64,000 nt of DNA from Microtetraspora sp. NBRC 13810 (GTDB lineage: Bacteria > Actinomycetota > Actinomycetes > Streptosporangiales > Streptosporangiaceae), in contig NZ_BSRQ01000002.1 of the NCBI RefSeq assembly GCF_030268685.1, positions 310,001 through 374,000 on the forward strand, given 5' to 3'. The position numbers were made by a program, and so were the translations under genes. This document shows positions 1 to 7,784 of the stretch, in pieces (position 1 is the stretch's first letter; each line of letters begins with the position of its first letter). Under the pieces are notes generated by a model. The model saw only the letters and a program-made list of their open reading frames with translations, had not been told where the DNA came from and searched no databases.

Positions 1-879
1 CTGGATGACCTCCCGCTCAGCCAGGGAGGCATGGGCGCGGTGTACGCGGGCCACGACCTCCATCTGGACCGGAAGGTGGCCGTGAAGTTCCTCCGGGTGC
101 CCGGCGGGCATGACGCCGAGCTGGAGCAGCGGTTCACCCGCGAGGCGCGCATCCTGGCCAGGCTGGAGCATCCCGGCGCCCCCGTGCTCTACGACTTCGG
201 GACCGCCGACCAGCGCCTCTACCAGGTGATGCAGTTCATCGACGGGGTGACGATCGCCGACGTGGTGAGCGAGCACGGCCCGCTCCCCGTGCCGTGGGCG
301 GCGGCCATCGCCGCGCAGGCGTGCGCCGTGCTGTCGGCCGCGCACGCGCTGTCCATCTGCCACCGCGACCTGAAGCCGGGCAACCTGATGCTCTGCCCCG
401 ACGGCAGCGTCAAGGTGCTCGACTTCGGCCTCGCCCGGCTGCACGAGACCGGCACCGCGCAGTTCACCCGGATCGGCCAGATCCTCGGCACGCCCGCCTA
501 CATGGCCCCCGAGCAGATCCAGAGCGGCGTGGCCGACGCCCGCAGCGACCTGTACGCGCTGGGCTGCGTGCTGCACGAGATGCTCACCGGCGACCAGCTC
601 TTCACCGGTCCGACCGAGTACACCGTCTTCGTCAAGCAGGTCAACGACCCGCCGCCGCCGCTGCCCGGCGTGCCCGCCGAGCTGGCCCGCCTGGTCGCCG
701 ACCTGCTGGAGAAGCGCCCCGAGGACCGCCCAGCCGACGCCGGCGCGGTCTACGCCCGGCTGCGCCCGCTCACCTCCGGCCTGCCCCTCCTGCCCGGCTT
801 CCTCACCCCGGCCACCACCCCCAGCCCGGTCCGCATGTACGCCCACATCGTCGGCCACGTCCTGTCTCCCGGCCGCTGA
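1..879 (+). CDS. Ser/Thr protein kinase, 5' end outside the window
   Basis: The frame is open from the first base, so the start lies upstream. The visible part is a Hanks-type Ser/Thr kinase domain: the end of a glycine loop (GGMGAVY), the ATP-anchoring lysine in VAVKFL, the catalytic loop HRDLKPGN, the metal-binding DFGLA and the APE-type motif GTPAYMAPEQ, followed by the C-lobe. After the C-lobe there are only about 30 residues, with no transmembrane helix or sensor domain, so this looks like a soluble kinase. Substrate unknown. It is convergent with the oxidoreductase gene 14 bases downstream. Confidence 0.93.
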   Translation: MDDLPLSQGGMGAVYAGHDLHLDRKVAVKFLRVPGGHDAELEQRFTREARILARLEHPGAPVLYDFGTADQRLYQVMQFIDGVTIADVVSEHGPLPVPWAAAIAAQACAVLSAAHALSICHRDLKPGNLMLCPDGSVKVLDFGLARLHETGTAQFTRIGQILGTPAYMAPEQIQSGVADARSDLYALGCVLHEMLTGDQLFTGPTEYTVFVKQVNDPPPPLPGVPAELARLVADLLEKRPEDRPADAGAVYARLRPLTSGLPLLPGFLTPATTPSPVRMYAHIVGHVLSPGR

Positions 880-892
880 TCCGCCCTTCCCG

Positions 893-2002
893 TCAGGCGG
901 CGAGCGTCTGGCGGGTGCCGGTGGCCGCGGAGCGCCGGACGGCGTCGAGGAGGCGGTGCACGTGCAGGGCGGCGCCGAAGTCGGCGGTGGTGCGGGCGCC
1001 GGTGCGGAGGTCGTCGGCCAGGCCGGCGTAGAGGCGGGCGACGTTGAGCGCCTGGACGTCCTGGACGACCTCGGCGAGTCGGCGGTGCCGCACCGGGACG
1101 GGGAGCTCCTCCCAGGAGCCGTCGCCGCGCGAACCGAGCACCCGCAGCTCGCTCATCTGCACCCCGCCGGCCCCGAGCGCCCCGGAGACGATCGCGAGGT
1201 CGCCCTCGGTGCCCGCGATCTCGATCCGGGTGCGGGCGTCGGTGACCTTGGCGTCGTGGATGTGCGCCGACAGGGCGGCGCCGCCGGTCAGGGCGCCGTG
1301 GAGCTGGAGGTGGTCGGGGCCGGTGACCTCGACGGCCTCCCCGGTCTCCTCGACGGTGTAACCCGGGCGCTGGACGGACAGGGCGGCGGACAGCGTGGTG
1401 ATCTCGCCCAGGAGGTGCTCCACCGCGTCGAGGGTGTGCCCTCCGGCGACCTCCAGGAGGCCGGCGCCGTTGGCCCGGTCGAGGGTGTAGGCGGCCCAGG
1501 CGGGGATCGTCGTCCCGGCGCCCTTGCTCCGCGTGGCGTACACCGTCGCGGAGGTGACCCGGCCGATCCGGCCGGCGGCGAGCAGCTCGCGGGCGTAGCC
1601 GACGGCGGGGGCGTGGCGGGCCTGGAGACCGACCACGTGCCGGACGCCCGCCTGCCCGGCGAGGTCGGCCAGGGCGCGCGCCTCCTCGGTGGTGCGGGCC
1701 AGCGGCCACTCGCAGTAGACGTGCTTGCCCGCCTCCAGCGCCGCGCGGACCAGCTCGGCGTGCGCGGGCACCTTGACGGTGATCGCGACGAGGTCGACGT
1801 CGGGGTGCTCGGCGAGCCGCCGCGGGTCGGTGAAGGCGTGCGCCGCGCCGAATCGGCGGGCGGCCTCGCGGGCGCTCTCCGCCCTGCTGGTGGCGACGGC
1901 GGTGAGCGCGTAACCGGGCAGCGCCCGCAGCGCCGGGACATGTGCCCTGGCCGCCCAGCCGCGGTCGGGGCTCGCGCCGATGACGCCCACCCGGATCTCC
2001 AT
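893..2002 (-). CDS. Gfo/Idh/MocA family oxidoreductase
   Basis: A 369-residue NAD(P)-dependent dehydrogenase of the Gfo/Idh/MocA family, which oxidises or reduces sugars, inositols or related compounds in the cytoplasm. The N-terminus carries a Rossmann motif (VGVIGASP), a segment HVPALRAL and the family's EWPLA block in the role of the usual EKP motif; the C-terminal half is the alpha/beta substrate-binding domain. An upstream in-frame ATG at 2038 is possible, but the ATG at 2002 has GGGAGG seven bases before it and starts right at the Rossmann strand, so I prefer it. It is divergent from a TetR gene with one strong inverted repeat between them, which suggests the TetR protein controls it. 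The substrate cannot be read from sequence. Confidence 0.9.
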   Translation of the reverse strand: MEIRVGVIGASPDRGWAARAHVPALRALPGYALTAVATSRAESAREAARRFGAAHAFTDPRRLAEHPDVDLVAITVKVPAHAELVRAALEAGKHVYCEWPLARTTEEARALADLAGQAGVRHVVGLQARHAPAVGYARELLAAGRIGRVTSATVYATRSKGAGTTIPAWAAYTLDRANGAGLLEVAGGHTLDAVEHLLGEITTLSAALSVQRPGYTVEETGEAVEVTGPDHLQLHGALTGGAALSAHIHDAKVTDARTRIEIAGTEGDLAIVSGALGAGGVQMSELRVLGSRGDGSWEELPVPVRHRRLAEVVQDVQALNVARLYAGLADDLRTGARTTADFGAALHVHRLLDAVRRSAATGTRQTLAA

Positions 2003-2038
2003 GGCGGGACCTCCCTCACTCCCAAGCGGACCTCTCAC

Positions 2039-2063
2039 GTCCGGTTACTCTAGCCAACCGGAC
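2039..2063. promoter_or_regulatory. TetR operator candidate (inverted repeat)
   Basis: A perfect inverted repeat, GTCCGGTT, nine-base spacer, AACCGGAC, lies in the 92-base gap between the divergent oxidoreductase and TetR genes. Position and symmetry fit a TetR dimer site that controls both genes. It also overlaps the expected -35 region of the TetR promoter. Confidence 0.7.
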
Positions 2064-2082
2064 CTGCGGCGTCCACTTTTGC

Positions 2083-2088
2083 TAGGCT
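2083..2088 (+). promoter_or_regulatory. -10 box TAGGCT of a leaderless TetR transcript
   Basis: TAGGCT fits the actinobacterial TAnnnT -10 pattern and ends six bases before the ATG at 2095. There is no ribosome binding site in between, so transcription should start at or next to the start codon. Confidence 0.5.
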
Positions 2089-2094
2089 GCCCGC

Positions 2095-2760
2095 ATGAGC
2101 GCGGTGGATCGACTGCTGGCCGGTGAGGGGCAGCGTCCCCGGGCCGACGCCCGGCGCAATCTGGAGCGGCTGGTGGCGGCGGCCCGCGCGGCGGTCGCCG
2201 AGGTCGGCGTCGAGGTGACGGCGCACGAGATCGCCCAGCGGGCCGGTGTGGGCATCGGCACCTTCTACCGGCGGGTCTCCTCCCGCGAGTCGCTCCTGGA
2301 GAGCGTGCTCGACGAGGTGCTCGGCGAGGCGGTGGCCGCCGCCGATCAGGCGCTCGGCGCCGCCGACCCCTGGCAGGGGTTCCACGGCTTCGCCACCGCG
2401 TTCGTCCGGCTGCGCGCGGAGAGCTGCGGCGTCGGCGAGGCGCTCGGCGGCGCCTGCGGCCCCGCGCTGGACCGCGCGCTGAGCGAGGTGCGGGAGCGGA
2501 TCAGGCTCCTGGTCGAGCGCGCCCAGGCGGCCGGCCTCATGCGGCCCGACGTCGCGTGGCAGGATGTCGCCTTCCTGCTGGCCGCCGTGGCGACCGGGCC
2601 GAGCACGATCGGCCTGCGGGCTGGCGATTTGCAGTGGAGCCGCAACCTCCAGGTCGTCCTCGACGGCCTGCGCACGACCGCCCCCTCCCCGCTGCCCGGT
2701 GCTCCCCCGAGCCAGATGACCGCGATCCCAACAGGAGGCGAACGCCCGCGGACGGCATAG
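2095..2760 (+). CDS. TetR/AcrR family transcriptional regulator
   Basis: A 221-residue repressor of the TetR family. Residues about 15-70 form the DNA-binding domain with the typical helix-turn-helix signature (EIAQRAGVGIGTFYRRVSSRESLL); the rest is the helical ligand-binding and dimerisation domain. It is divergent from the Gfo/Idh/MocA oxidoreductase, and the 25-base inverted repeat at 2039-2063 is the obvious target, so local control and autorepression are likely. There is no Shine-Dalgarno sequence before the ATG; a -10 box six bases upstream points to a leaderless message. The ligand is unknown. Confidence 0.92.
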   Translation: MSAVDRLLAGEGQRPRADARRNLERLVAAARAAVAEVGVEVTAHEIAQRAGVGIGTFYRRVSSRESLLESVLDEVLGEAVAAADQALGAADPWQGFHGFATAFVRLRAESCGVGEALGGACGPALDRALSEVRERIRLLVERAQAAGLMRPDVAWQDVAFLLAAVATGPSTIGLRAGDLQWSRNLQVVLDGLRTTAPSPLPGAPPSQMTAIPTGGERPRTA

Positions 2761-2792
2761 CGACCTCCCTCCTTTTTCACACTTGACGTTGT

Positions 2793-2798
2793 TATCGT
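2793..2798 (+). promoter_or_regulatory. -10 box TATCGT, leaderless methyltransferase gene
   Basis: TATCGT ends six bases before the ATG at 2805, the same geometry as the TetR gene upstream. No ribosome binding site is present in the six-base gap. Confidence 0.4.
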
Positions 2799-2804
2799 CC
2801 GCCT

Positions 2805-3743
2805 ATGTCGGAGGCTGACACACGACTCACCCCCCAGGCCCTCGACCGCGTTCCCGGCTGGTTCTGGGAGGCGGATCAGCGCCTGTTCACCTGGTTCCTG
2901 ACGCAGAAGGCGGCAGACGAGCCACCGGGCGATCTCCTGGAGATGGGCGCCTACATGGGCAAGAGCGCCATCCTGATGGGAAGCCACCTGCGCCCGGGCG
3001 AGGGTTTCACCGTCTGCGACCTGTTCGAGTCGGACGCCCCCGACGAGTCGAACAACGCCGAGACCACCCGGTCGTACTCGACGCTCACCCGGCGCAAGTT
3101 CGAGGAGAACTACCTCACCTTCCACGAGACCCTGCCGCGGATCGTGCACGGCCCGACCTCGGAGGTCCTCGACCACGTCCAGCCCGCTTCGTGCAGGTTC
3201 GTACACGTGGACGCCTCGCACCTGTACGCCCACGTGCGGCAGGACGTCATCACGGCGCGGAAGGTGCTCCAGCCGGGCGGGGTCGTGGTGTTCGACGACT
3301 ACCGCAGCGAGCACACGCCGGGCGTGGCCATGGCCGTGTGGGAGGCGGTGGCGAACCTCGACCTGGTGCCGATCTGCGTCACCACGCAGAAGCTGTACGG
3401 CGTCTGGGGCGATCCTGCGCCGCTGTTCACCCGGTTGCAGGAATGGCTGGCGGCCACTCCGCAGCTCTGGCACACGGTGGACGACCTGGGCAGATGGCAG
3501 CTCCTGCGGGTCAACCACAAGAAGAAGCCCGCGCCGGCGGTGGACGCCGGCACCCTGAAGCAGATCAGCGCCGAGCTCAGGCGCACCTCGGCCGACCTGG
3601 AGAAGGCGGTGGCCGAGTCGCGTGCGGTCACCGCGTCCCTGCGCAGGGCGACGGCCGACATCAGCCTGGCGGGGCCCATCGCCCAGCGCGCGGTCCGCTG
3701 GACCCGCAGACGACTCAACCGCAAGCCCGCCGCCGGGAAGTGA
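2805..3743 (+). CDS. Class I SAM-dependent methyltransferase (Methyltransf_24 type)
   Basis: A 312-residue cytosolic methyltransferase. The glycine-rich SAM motif is LLEMGAYMGKSAILMG near residue 45, followed by an acidic strand end (TVCDLF), the FVHVDASH segment and the VVVFDDY motif usual in Methyltransf_24 enzymes that act on sugars, cephalosporin-type or glycan substrates. After the domain, residues about 245-290 form a charged helix (ISAELRRTSADLEKAV), probably a short coiled coil, and the tail is basic (RWTRRRLNRK). No neighbouring biosynthetic genes indicate the substrate. The ATG start follows a -10 box at leaderless distance. Confidence 0.82.
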   Translation: MSEADTRLTPQALDRVPGWFWEADQRLFTWFLTQKAADEPPGDLLEMGAYMGKSAILMGSHLRPGEGFTVCDLFESDAPDESNNAETTRSYSTLTRRKFEENYLTFHETLPRIVHGPTSEVLDHVQPASCRFVHVDASHLYAHVRQDVITARKVLQPGGVVVFDDYRSEHTPGVAMAVWEAVANLDLVPICVTTQKLYGVWGDPAPLFTRLQEWLAATPQLWHTVDDLGRWQLLRVNHKKKPAPAVDAGTLKQISAELRRTSADLEKAVAESRAVTASLRRATADISLAGPIAQRAVRWTRRRLNRKPAAGK

Positions 3744-3803
3744 GCCTCACACCGACTCAACCGCACCCCGCCGCCGGAAAGCACCTCACCCTGTGACTCC
3801 ACC

Positions 3804-3899
3804 TTCGTCTTCTGGACCGTCCCGGCGAGCGAGCTCCCGATCGGCTGGGACGAGATCGAGCGCCGCGTCGCGCAGCGGCGGGCCGGGACCGCCGGGTGA
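3804..3899 (+). pseudogene. Possible C-terminal gene remnant
   Basis: A stretch ending in TGA at 3897-3899 reads FVFWTVPASELPIGW then DEIERRVAQRRAGTAG, which looks protein-like, but it has no start codon or ribosome binding site and sits directly behind the methyltransferase stop in the same frame. It could be the end of a deleted gene. It could equally be a chance open stretch in GC-rich DNA. Confidence 0.2.
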
Positions 3900-3905
3900 G
3901 GAGTC

Positions 3906-4733
3906 TCAGTCCCACCAGAAGGACCAGGCGTTCCTGCCCCTGATCTGCTCGGCGTAGTCGGCGAGGGTGCCCGGTCCCTGGATGATGCTGTCCGGGCAGA
4001 ACGCCCAGTGCTCGGCCGCGACGTGCAGGGCGTGCTCCGGGGTCACCGGCGGGGCGGCGATGCTCACCTCCAGGGTGTTGAACCCCATGCCGACCACCCG
4101 CGCCCCGAAACGCTCCTCCCAGCTGCGCACCACGGCGGCCAGCGGAGCGGTCCACTCGTTGTGGTGCAGCGCCCCCTGCCAGCCCATCACGGCCAGCGCG
4201 TCGGCGCCGCGCTCCACCGCGGCCAGGCCGAGCGGGGCGCCGCGCTCGGCGAGCAGGCCCGCGTACCAGTCGGCGACGTACCCCGGGTCGGCCATCAGCA
4301 CGGCGGGGGCGGCGAGCCCCGGGCAGCGGCGGCCGAAGGGCGCGAGCTCGCCGAGATGCTCCTCGTGCACCTGCTCGACCCAGTCGTCCCACACCTCGGC
4401 CATGAACGCGGCGGCGCTGTAGTTGCCGACCTCGTCCGGGCTGTCCGGCGCGATCTGCCCGGTCGACCACGACTGCACGGACTCCTCCAGCAGCACGGGC
4501 CACAGGCCGGAGCGGGAGTGGTCGGCGCGCAGCCGGGCCCACGTCTCGGCGGACACCGGGCCGTCGCTCATCCAGAAGGCGGGCCGTTCGCAGGACAGGT
4601 GCGGCGCGTAACCGGGGTCGGGCCACACGACCTCGCCGGGCGGGAGTTCGATCGAGAGCGTCCGCCCGACTCCGCCGTCGGCGAATAGCCGCCCCACCTC
4701 GGGGGGCAGCTTCACACGTTCACCGTCGTCCAT
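3906..4733 (-). CDS. DUF4253 domain-containing protein
   Basis: A 275-residue cytosolic protein of the DUF4253 group, whose biochemical role is not known. Recognisable features are the segment SGLWPVLLEE near residue 85, the long acidic middle and the C-terminal block HWAFCPDSIIQG followed by the aromatic end NAWSFWWD. I chose the ATG at 4733, which begins the conserved part; a longer reading from 4862 adds 43 residues of low-complexity, Arg/Pro-rich sequence and is probably spurious. It is divergent from the SpoIIE-type phosphatase gene with a 334-base gap. I infer no function. Confidence 0.8.
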   Translation of the reverse strand: MDDGERVKLPPEVGRLFADGGVGRTLSIELPPGEVVWPDPGYAPHLSCERPAFWMSDGPVSAETWARLRADHSRSGLWPVLLEESVQSWSTGQIAPDSPDEVGNYSAAAFMAEVWDDWVEQVHEEHLGELAPFGRRCPGLAAPAVLMADPGYVADWYAGLLAERGAPLGLAAVERGADALAVMGWQGALHHNEWTAPLAAVVRSWEERFGARVVGMGFNTLEVSIAAPPVTPEHALHVAAEHWAFCPDSIIQGPGTLADYAEQIRGRNAWSFWWD

Positions 4734-5067
4734 CTCAACCGTTCCGCACTGTCGACCGAAGCTTGGGTTCCCGGCGCTTTCGAGATGGTAATGCCGCCGG
4801 TCCCCTCGTGGTGAGGGCGGCCGGGTGCCACCTGCGCCAATCGCGCGGTCACCCTTCGCCACGGCTTGATTACCGAATTCGACGGACGAGTGATCTGGCC
4901 AAATGTAATACTTCGCTCACCAACCGTGGGGAGACGGGGTGCCGTGTCTCCGAGTGCTCAGGAGAGTGCCCTTGCCGAGGGACAAGGTGGAGGATGCGGA
5001 CTTCCCACCGGCGCGACGTTCTCCTTCCTCCCTGCACTGCCGGCTGCCGCTACCCGGCGGGGCGGCG
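4734..5067. other. 334-base divergent intergenic region
   Basis: The gap holds no convincing gene. It has a TAATAC at 4906-4911 that could be a rightward -10 box. From 4939 a GTG-started frame is open into the phosphatase gene and could give it a 43-residue longer N-terminus, but that stretch is Arg/Pro-rich and has no good ribosome binding site. Confidence 0.4.
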
Positions 5068-6171
5068 ATGGCCGGAGCCGCGCTGGAGACGAGGATCACC
5101 CGCGTCCTCCAGGAGGGCCTGACGCCGCCGGCCCCGCCCGCGCTCAACGGGGTCGAGGTCGGCTACCGCCATCTCCCCGCCGTCGGCGCCCCGGACGGCG
5201 GGCGCCCGCACGGCGACTGGCTGGACGCGCTGCCGCTGCCCGGCGGCCGTACGGCGCTCGCCGTGGGCGACGTGATGGGCGACGGCTGGCGGTCCGCCGC
5301 GGTCCTCGCCCGGCTCCGTACGGCGATGCGGGCGCTGTGCGGACTGCACCCGGACCCGGCCCGGCTGCTCGGCAGGCTCGACGACCTCGCCGGGCGGCTG
5401 TGCGACGGGCACCCGGCCACCTTCCTTTATGTCACCTACGACCCGGCGACCCGCCGCTGCCGGCTGGCCAACGCCGGGCACCTGCCGCCCATCCTCGTCA
5501 CCCCCGGCGGCGCCGGCAGGGTGCTCGACGCGCCTCCCGGTCCGCCGATCGGCGCCGGCGGGGCGCGCTTCCGCACCGTCGAGTTCGACGTCCCCGACGG
5601 CAGCCATCTCATCCTGAGCACCGACGGCCTGGCCGGCACCGGGCAGGGGCTCGCCGGACTGCTGGAGCGGGTCTCCGGACCGCCGCGCCCGCTCGACCAG
5701 CTCTGCGAGGACGCGATCCGCCCGCTCGGCCGGGCCGCCGGGCGCGGCGACGTCGCGCTGCTCGTCGCCCGCCTCGGCGGGCCGCGCCGCGACGACGTCG
5801 CCGAGACCGCGCTGGCCTCCTCGCTCTGCGTCATCTCCCAGGCCAGGGCCTTCGCCCGGGCCGCCCTCACCCGCTGGCGGCTCGACGCGGTGGCGCCGAC
5901 CGTGGAGCTGCTGGTCAGCGAGCTGGTGACCAACGCGATCCGGCACGCCCGGCGGCCGATCGGCCTGCGCCTGGCCCGGGACGGCGGCCTGCTGTGCGAG
6001 GTCTCCGACGGCGACGCGACGATGCCGGAGCTGCGGCAGCCGGACCCGACCGCCGAGAACGGCCGGGGCCTGCATCTGGTCGCCGCGTTCTCCGCCCGCT
6101 GGGGCGCCTGCCGCACGCGCAGCGGGAAGATCGTCTGGTTCGGTCACCCGGGTCGGGAGGAGCGGGACTGA
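5068..6171 (+). CDS. SpoIIE-type PP2C phosphatase fused to a HATPase (anti-sigma) domain
   Basis: A 367-residue regulatory protein with two catalytic modules. Residues about 30-240 form a SpoIIE/RsbU-like PP2C phosphatase with GDWLDALPL, VGDVMGDGW and LSTDGLAG motifs that supply the metal-binding aspartates. Residues about 255-365 form a HATPase_c_2 domain of the RsbW/SpoIIAB anti-sigma kinase type, with the N-box ELVTNAIRHA and a GRGLHLV G-box. Such fusions act in partner-switching control of sigma factors by phosphorylating and dephosphorylating anti-sigma antagonists. No anti-sigma antagonist or sigma gene is adjacent. The protein lacks PAS, GAF or membrane segments, so the input signal is not visible. 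Start chosen at the ATG beginning the conserved helix (ETRITRVLQEGL). Confidence 0.88.
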   Translation: MAGAALETRITRVLQEGLTPPAPPALNGVEVGYRHLPAVGAPDGGRPHGDWLDALPLPGGRTALAVGDVMGDGWRSAAVLARLRTAMRALCGLHPDPARLLGRLDDLAGRLCDGHPATFLYVTYDPATRRCRLANAGHLPPILVTPGGAGRVLDAPPGPPIGAGGARFRTVEFDVPDGSHLILSTDGLAGTGQGLAGLLERVSGPPRPLDQLCEDAIRPLGRAAGRGDVALLVARLGGPRRDDVAETALASSLCVISQARAFARAALTRWRLDAVAPTVELLVSELVTNAIRHARRPIGLRLARDGGLLCEVSDGDATMPELRQPDPTAENGRGLHLVAAFSARWGACRTRSGKIVWFGHPGREERD

Positions 6172-6175
6172 CGGC

Positions 6176-7630
6176 TCAGCCGCAGTGTTCGAAGGGGCTG
6201 TCGTACACCGACGACCCCGCCTTCCCGCCCCACTTGACGCACTTGTTGGCGGCGGCGGCTCGCACCGGCCCGGCGTAGTAGCCGAAGTTGCCGCTGTCGG
6301 TGATCCGTGCCGAGCCTTGGACCTCCAGATAGGCGCTGGTCGCGGTGGCCGTGCCGAGCGAGGTGCGCTTGAGGGTGGTCACGCAGTTGCGCCCGGCCGA
6401 GCCGTTCCACAGCAGGTAGACGGTGCCCGCGGTGCCGAGCGCGGCCTGGTCGATCACCTCGTAGCCGTCTCCGCAGACCTGCTCGGGGGTGTAGGGGTTG
6501 ACCGGGCCGGTGCCGCCGGTGACGTACTGCATGTACGTGGTCCAGTTCCAGTTCGGGCCGGGGTCGGTGTGCGTGGCGCCGGGGACCTGGGAGTGGCCGA
6601 CGATGTGCGTGCGGTCCTTCGGGATGCCGTACCGGTCGGCGATGTCGCGGGTCAGGGCGGCCGAGGAGCGGTACATCGCGTCGGTGAACCAGGAGGCGTC
6701 GTTGACGAAGCCCTCATGCTCGATCCCGACGGACCGCCGGTTGGCGTCGCCCGCGTGCCAGGCCCGGTCCTTCTCCCTGACCATCTGGGTGATCTGACCG
6801 TCGGAGGAGCGCACCACGTAGTGCGCGGAGACCTGGGAGGCGGGGTTCTGGAACCAGGAGATGGCGCCCGCGTAGGAACCCTGGGTGACGTGGATGACGA
6901 TACGGTCGATCGCGTCGCTGGCCGGCCGGTTGGAGACCGCGTAGTTGGCGGCGTTCGCCGGGACCCAGCGGGCCGGGGGGTAGTCCACCGCGGCGGCGAT
7001 CCCGCGGCCGAGTTCGGGCGTCCGGGCGTAGGCGCCGCGGTCCGGCTGGACGACGCGCGCCGGCACCGTCACCGTCTCACCGCCCTTCGTGACCGCGCTG
7101 ATCCCGGCGCCCAGCAGGTCGTAGACGGTGTCGGCGTAGAGCTTCGCCACCTCGGGCGTGCCCGCGGCGCCGTACGCGGCGATCGCGGAGTACCAGCGGG
7201 CGGGGTCCTTGCGCGCCGCGGCGTCGAGGCCGAGCTTGTCGGCGTGCGCGCGGAGCACGGCGGCGCCGCCCTCGATGTTGGCCGCGTCGGCGGTCTTCAG
7301 CTCCGCCGCGGGCAGGCCGGTGAGTTCGGCGGCTTTCTCCAGTGCGTGGTTGACGGGGTTGCTGACCAGGTGCATCACGCCGTAGCCGCCGCTCGCGCTC
7401 GGCTCGCCCGCGTGCCCGTCGAGGTGGGTCTCGGCGTAGGCGAGGGCGACGAGCAGGTCCCGGGGGACGTCGTGGGCGGTGGCGGCGGCGGCGAAGGCGG
7501 TGTTCAACGGCCCCGCCTCCGGTCCGGCGGGCTGGGCGGCGGCGGGGCCGGGCAGGCACAGCAGTGCGGCGAGCGCACCGGCCGCCAACGCCGCCAGGGG
7601 GCGTAAGCGGCGGGTTCGGGCAGCCATCAT
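6176..7630 (-). CDS. Secreted N-acetylmuramoyl-L-alanine amidase with SapA-like C-terminal domain
   Basis: A 484-residue secreted peptidoglycan hydrolase. Residues 1-33 are a Sec signal peptide ending in AAAQ. Residues about 38-190 resemble a lysozyme-like/transglycosylase-type helical domain (LLVALAYAETHLDGHAG). Residues about 240-370 are an Amidase_2/PGRP zinc domain with IVIHVTQGS, the WHAGDANRRSVGIEHEG block and GHSQVPGATHTDPGPNW, which supply the His/His/Asp zinc ligands that cleave the lactyl-amide bond. The last 105 residues, from NPYTPEQVCGDGYEVIDQ to FEHCG, match the spore-associated protein A pattern with four cysteines and are nearly the same as the end of the M23 gene at 10818. 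The ATG has GAGGAGG just upstream. Confidence 0.92.
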   Translation of the reverse strand: MMAARTRRLRPLAALAAGALAALLCLPGPAAAQPAGPEAGPLNTAFAAAATAHDVPRDLLVALAYAETHLDGHAGEPSASGGYGVMHLVSNPVNHALEKAAELTGLPAAELKTADAANIEGGAAVLRAHADKLGLDAAARKDPARWYSAIAAYGAAGTPEVAKLYADTVYDLLGAGISAVTKGGETVTVPARVVQPDRGAYARTPELGRGIAAAVDYPPARWVPANAANYAVSNRPASDAIDRIVIHVTQGSYAGAISWFQNPASQVSAHYVVRSSDGQITQMVREKDRAWHAGDANRRSVGIEHEGFVNDASWFTDAMYRSSAALTRDIADRYGIPKDRTHIVGHSQVPGATHTDPGPNWNWTTYMQYVTGGTGPVNPYTPEQVCGDGYEVIDQAALGTAGTVYLLWNGSAGRNCVTTLKRTSLGTATATSAYLEVQGSARITDSGNFGYYAGPVRAAAANKCVKWGGKAGSSVYDSPFEHCG

Positions 7631-7784
7631 GAATCCTCCTCGTGCGGGGCTTTCCTGAGAAGGGAAAGCCGAGGCCGACTGCACCGTAAAAGGGCCCGTG
7701 GACGCCGGTAAAGGTCATTGACAGAGGGCGATCTGTGATCGACAATTTCCTGCTTCGGTCGTCGCCGGGAGAATTACCGCGAAT

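Noticed and set aside
956-2053. Long plus-strand open frame antisense to the oxidoreductase
   Set aside because: It is Gly/Val/Arg-rich, lacks family motifs and arises from the strong GC bias. The same applies to many long antisense frames, for example 12077-14119, 38701-41904 and 57713-59098.
5050-6147. Minus-strand open frame opposite the SpoIIE-type gene
   Set aside because: No motif, biased composition, and the plus-strand phosphatase and HATPase motifs are unmistakable.
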